Positions 12,782-12,824 of a DNA stretch of 12,824 nucleotides are shown in pieces. Position 1 is the stretch's first letter; each line of letters starts with the position of its first letter. This stretch comes from JBCCQH01 sp039024435 (GTDB taxonomy: Bacteria > Bacteroidota > Bacteroidia > J057 > JADKCL01), in contig JBCCQH010000154.1 of assembly GCA_039024435.1 (NCBI GenBank), positions 1 to 12,824 on the forward strand, read 5' to 3'. The notes under the pieces are model-generated. The model worked only from the letters and a program-made list of their open reading frames with translations, had not been told where the DNA came from and did not search any database. A program made the translations under genes and the position numbers.

Positions 12782-12824
12782 TGCCCCGCTCAGGATTCGA
12801 ACCTGAACTCTTCTGTGTTTGAAA
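12782..12824 (-). tRNA. Partial tRNA cut by the window end (anticodon uncertain)
   Basis: Only the 3' half is visible: acceptor strand GCGGGGC, discriminator A, T-stem TCAGG/CCTGA with TTCGAAT, and the anticodon loop region TTTCAAAC. With a usual 5-nt variable loop (AGAGT) the loop is TTCAAAC and the anticodon is CAA (Leu), again without a long arm. With a 6-nt variable loop it would be TCA, which reads UGA; with 7 nt it would be TTC (Glu). The 5' half is needed to decide. Confidence 0.6.

Overview
The window looks like a chromosomal segment of a Bacteroidota bacterium, most likely of the Saprospiria/Lewinella type. That placement is an inference. It rests on a Type IX secretion (T9SS) sorting domain on a secreted protease, an ECF sigma/FecR/STN-TonB-receptor signalling cassette, tRNA genes without an encoded CCA end, a TAnnTTTG-type -7 promoter box, and mostly weak or absent Shine-Dalgarno sequences. 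Species cannot be read from the sequence.

Layout. (1) Positions 48-878, minus strand: a small, visibly more A/T-rich module encoding a 38-aa protein, a 70-aa one-helix protein and a 141-aa DUF2335-like protein with an atypical C-terminus. (2) Positions 934-7905, minus strand: a compact four-gene operon read sigma factor -> T9SS subtilisin-like protease -> FecR anti-sigma factor -> TonB-dependent receptor with an STN signalling domain. The receptor's STN domain should signal through FecR to the ECF sigma factor. The protease between sigma and anti-sigma is the unusual part. (3) Positions 8051-9052, minus: trhO, a tRNA U34 hydroxylase. (4) A 230-bp divergent intergenic region carrying a perfect 9-bp inverted repeat. 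(5) Plus strand: an exported GH1 beta-glucosidase (9283-10722) and a 112-aa membrane protein (10809-11147), followed by two hairpins, the second a classical intrinsic terminator.

(6) Positions 11243-12824 hold no conventional protein gene. On the minus strand lies a tRNA array: a truncated tRNA at the window edge, then Cys(GCA), Ile(GAT), Gln(TTG) and Arg(ACG) spaced 14-38 bp apart, and Leu(GAG) 484 bp further downstream. Several are structurally odd: the Arg and Gln genes are paralogues of each other that differ in anticodon, position 8 is not U in several, and the Leu gene has the short variable loop of a class I tRNA. Downstream of tRNA-Leu are two homologous 22-codon ORFs for hydrophobic micropeptides with similar leaders. 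They match at 11 of 22 residues and I do not recognise the family. Between tRNA-Arg and tRNA-Leu are two more small, weaker ORFs.

The best candidates for something undescribed are the micropeptide pair with the non-canonical tRNA array, and the protease-containing cell-surface signalling operon.
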